A DNA stretch of 64,000 nucleotides from Chaenocephalus aceratus (lineage: Eukaryota; Chordata; Actinopteri; Perciformes; Channichthyidae), in NCBI GenBank assembly GCA_023974075.1, contig CM043785.1, forward strand, positions 25,910,359 through 25,974,358, written 5' to 3'. Shown here piece by piece: positions 63,119-64,000 of the stretch. Position 1 is the stretch's first letter, and each line of letters opens with the position of its first letter. The notes below the pieces were generated by a model. It saw nothing but the letters and a program-made list of their open reading frames with translations, had not been told where the DNA came from and made no database searches. Position numbers and translations under genes: made by a program.

Positions 63119-63240
63119 AGGGGTAGCCAACACGGTGCCCGCGGGCACTCAGTCGCCCGCAGGAACAACGTGAGGCGCCCGCAATGTGGCACCTCCCCGC
63201 TGATTTTCCTTCTGGCAGAATCTACACATCAGCCCCATTG
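63119..63240. mobile_element. hAT-type terminal fragment
   Basis: CAGGGGTAGCCAACACGGTG followed by CCCGCGGGCAC is a typical hAT end with a GC-rich subterminal palindrome. The other end is not visible, possibly beyond the window. Confidence 0.5.
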
Positions 63241-64000
63241 AACAGCCTATCATGCCAGATACAACACATGAGGGCCAGAGTTTTACTCTGTGTGTTGTAA
63301 CTTGCATATATATTTATTCCACTTGACGCACAGACACGGCGTAAACTCCACTGGGGACATGTCCCCAGCACTTTTCGAAATCCCGTTTGTGTCCCCCCAC
63401 TTTACAAATATGTTTATTATTATTTTTAACGCATGCCGTCATCGCCACGGAGGAGCACTCAGAGAGAGAGAGAGAGATAATTCCAATGTGTACACTAGGA
63501 CAGTACAACAAACAGTTTAAAAGGGGAGTGATTAGTAAAATATGCATACATAAAAAGAAAGAACGCTAACTAGGTAACACAAGATATGAATAAACAAGTT
63601 TAAATGATTTGTTATTGGTTGTGATATTCTAAAAATGTTTGGATTATTGAAAAGTATACAGCTCCCTTTCATCGAGTGTTGAGAACTGTATCCATAAATT
63701 CATTTTGTGCTCAAAGTGCACCAGATTGATGCATTTCACTTCAACATTTAAAAAAAAATCTTCCCGGGGTTGAATGCTCCCGGACCCCCCTAGAGGAGGT
63801 GAGGCCCCCCCTAGAGGATGTGAGGCCCACCCCCAAATAAAGCAGGTTAAAATAATTAAATTGCATACATGTTCTTTTAGTAAACACTGAAAACGGGTCC
63901 CAAAGACCCAAAACAGCACACAAAGGTTAAAGGTAAGCATATAATAATGTTAAAATGTGCTAAATATATACACTGCAAAAAACACTGCAAAAAAATAAAA
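63241..64000. other. Right-edge sequence without recognised gene
   Basis: AT-rich sequence with a short GA tract (about 63460-63477) and two near-identical CCCCTAGAGGA-TGTGAGGCCC units near 63789-63832. No PGM2 first exon was found. Confidence 0.5.

Overview
The window is a piece of a teleost fish nuclear genome. Evidence for this is the interrupted vertebrate genes with GT-AG introns, long (CA)n microsatellites, low overall gene density, and a repeat load typical of ray-finned fish (Harbinger, hAT and TTAA-site MITEs, non-LTR tails and a DIRS-type tyrosine-recombinase retrotransposon). The exact species cannot be read from the sequence.

Two single-copy genes lie head to tail on the minus strand. 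PGM2 (phosphopentomutase family) occupies 55349 down to 46865. Twelve coding exons are present; the first coding exon is not in the window. TBC1D1 (a Rab-GAP of insulin- and AMPK-controlled vesicle traffic) runs from a predicted non-coding exon ending at 45692 to its stop at 4115, with 20 coding exons over about 41 kb. The same PGM2-then-TBC1D1 order on one strand is found in human 4p14, so the synteny is conserved. All PGM2 exons read cleanly. TBC1D1 exons 16, 17 and 20 each carry a one-base indel inside or next to a G/C run, which breaks the TBC domain and the C-terminal coiled coil as written here.

Layout by region. 1-1484: right-hand part of a Harbinger-like DNA transposon carrying a three-exon MADF-domain gene that runs off the left edge. 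1485-4114: intergenic, with the TBC1D1 poly(A) signal. 4115-45692: TBC1D1; its introns hold several MITEs, a LINE tail with an in-frame tandem repeat, and very long CA/GT tracts. There is also a possible alternative first coding exon at 41167-41235. 45693-46864: the short space between the two genes. 46865-55349: PGM2, with two DNA transposons inserted within about 21 bp of splice donors, one of them a composite hAT that still keeps the first exon of its transposase. 55350-64000: probably PGM2 intron 1, containing a full-length DIRS element (57359-62932) with inverted terminal repeats and an internal complementary region. Its genes are frameshifted and its recombinase has lost the presumed catalytic tyrosine.

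The two host genes are both metabolic. PGM2 interconverts pentose-1- and pentose-5-phosphates. TBC1D1 controls GLUT4-type vesicle delivery. I see nothing suggesting an operon or shared transcript. No CRISPR array, rRNA gene or intact tRNA gene was seen. No new multi-gene system is evident; the most distinctive items are the DIRS end structure, the transposons beside splice sites, the candidate alternative TBC1D1 start exon, and the clustered indels in TBC1D1.
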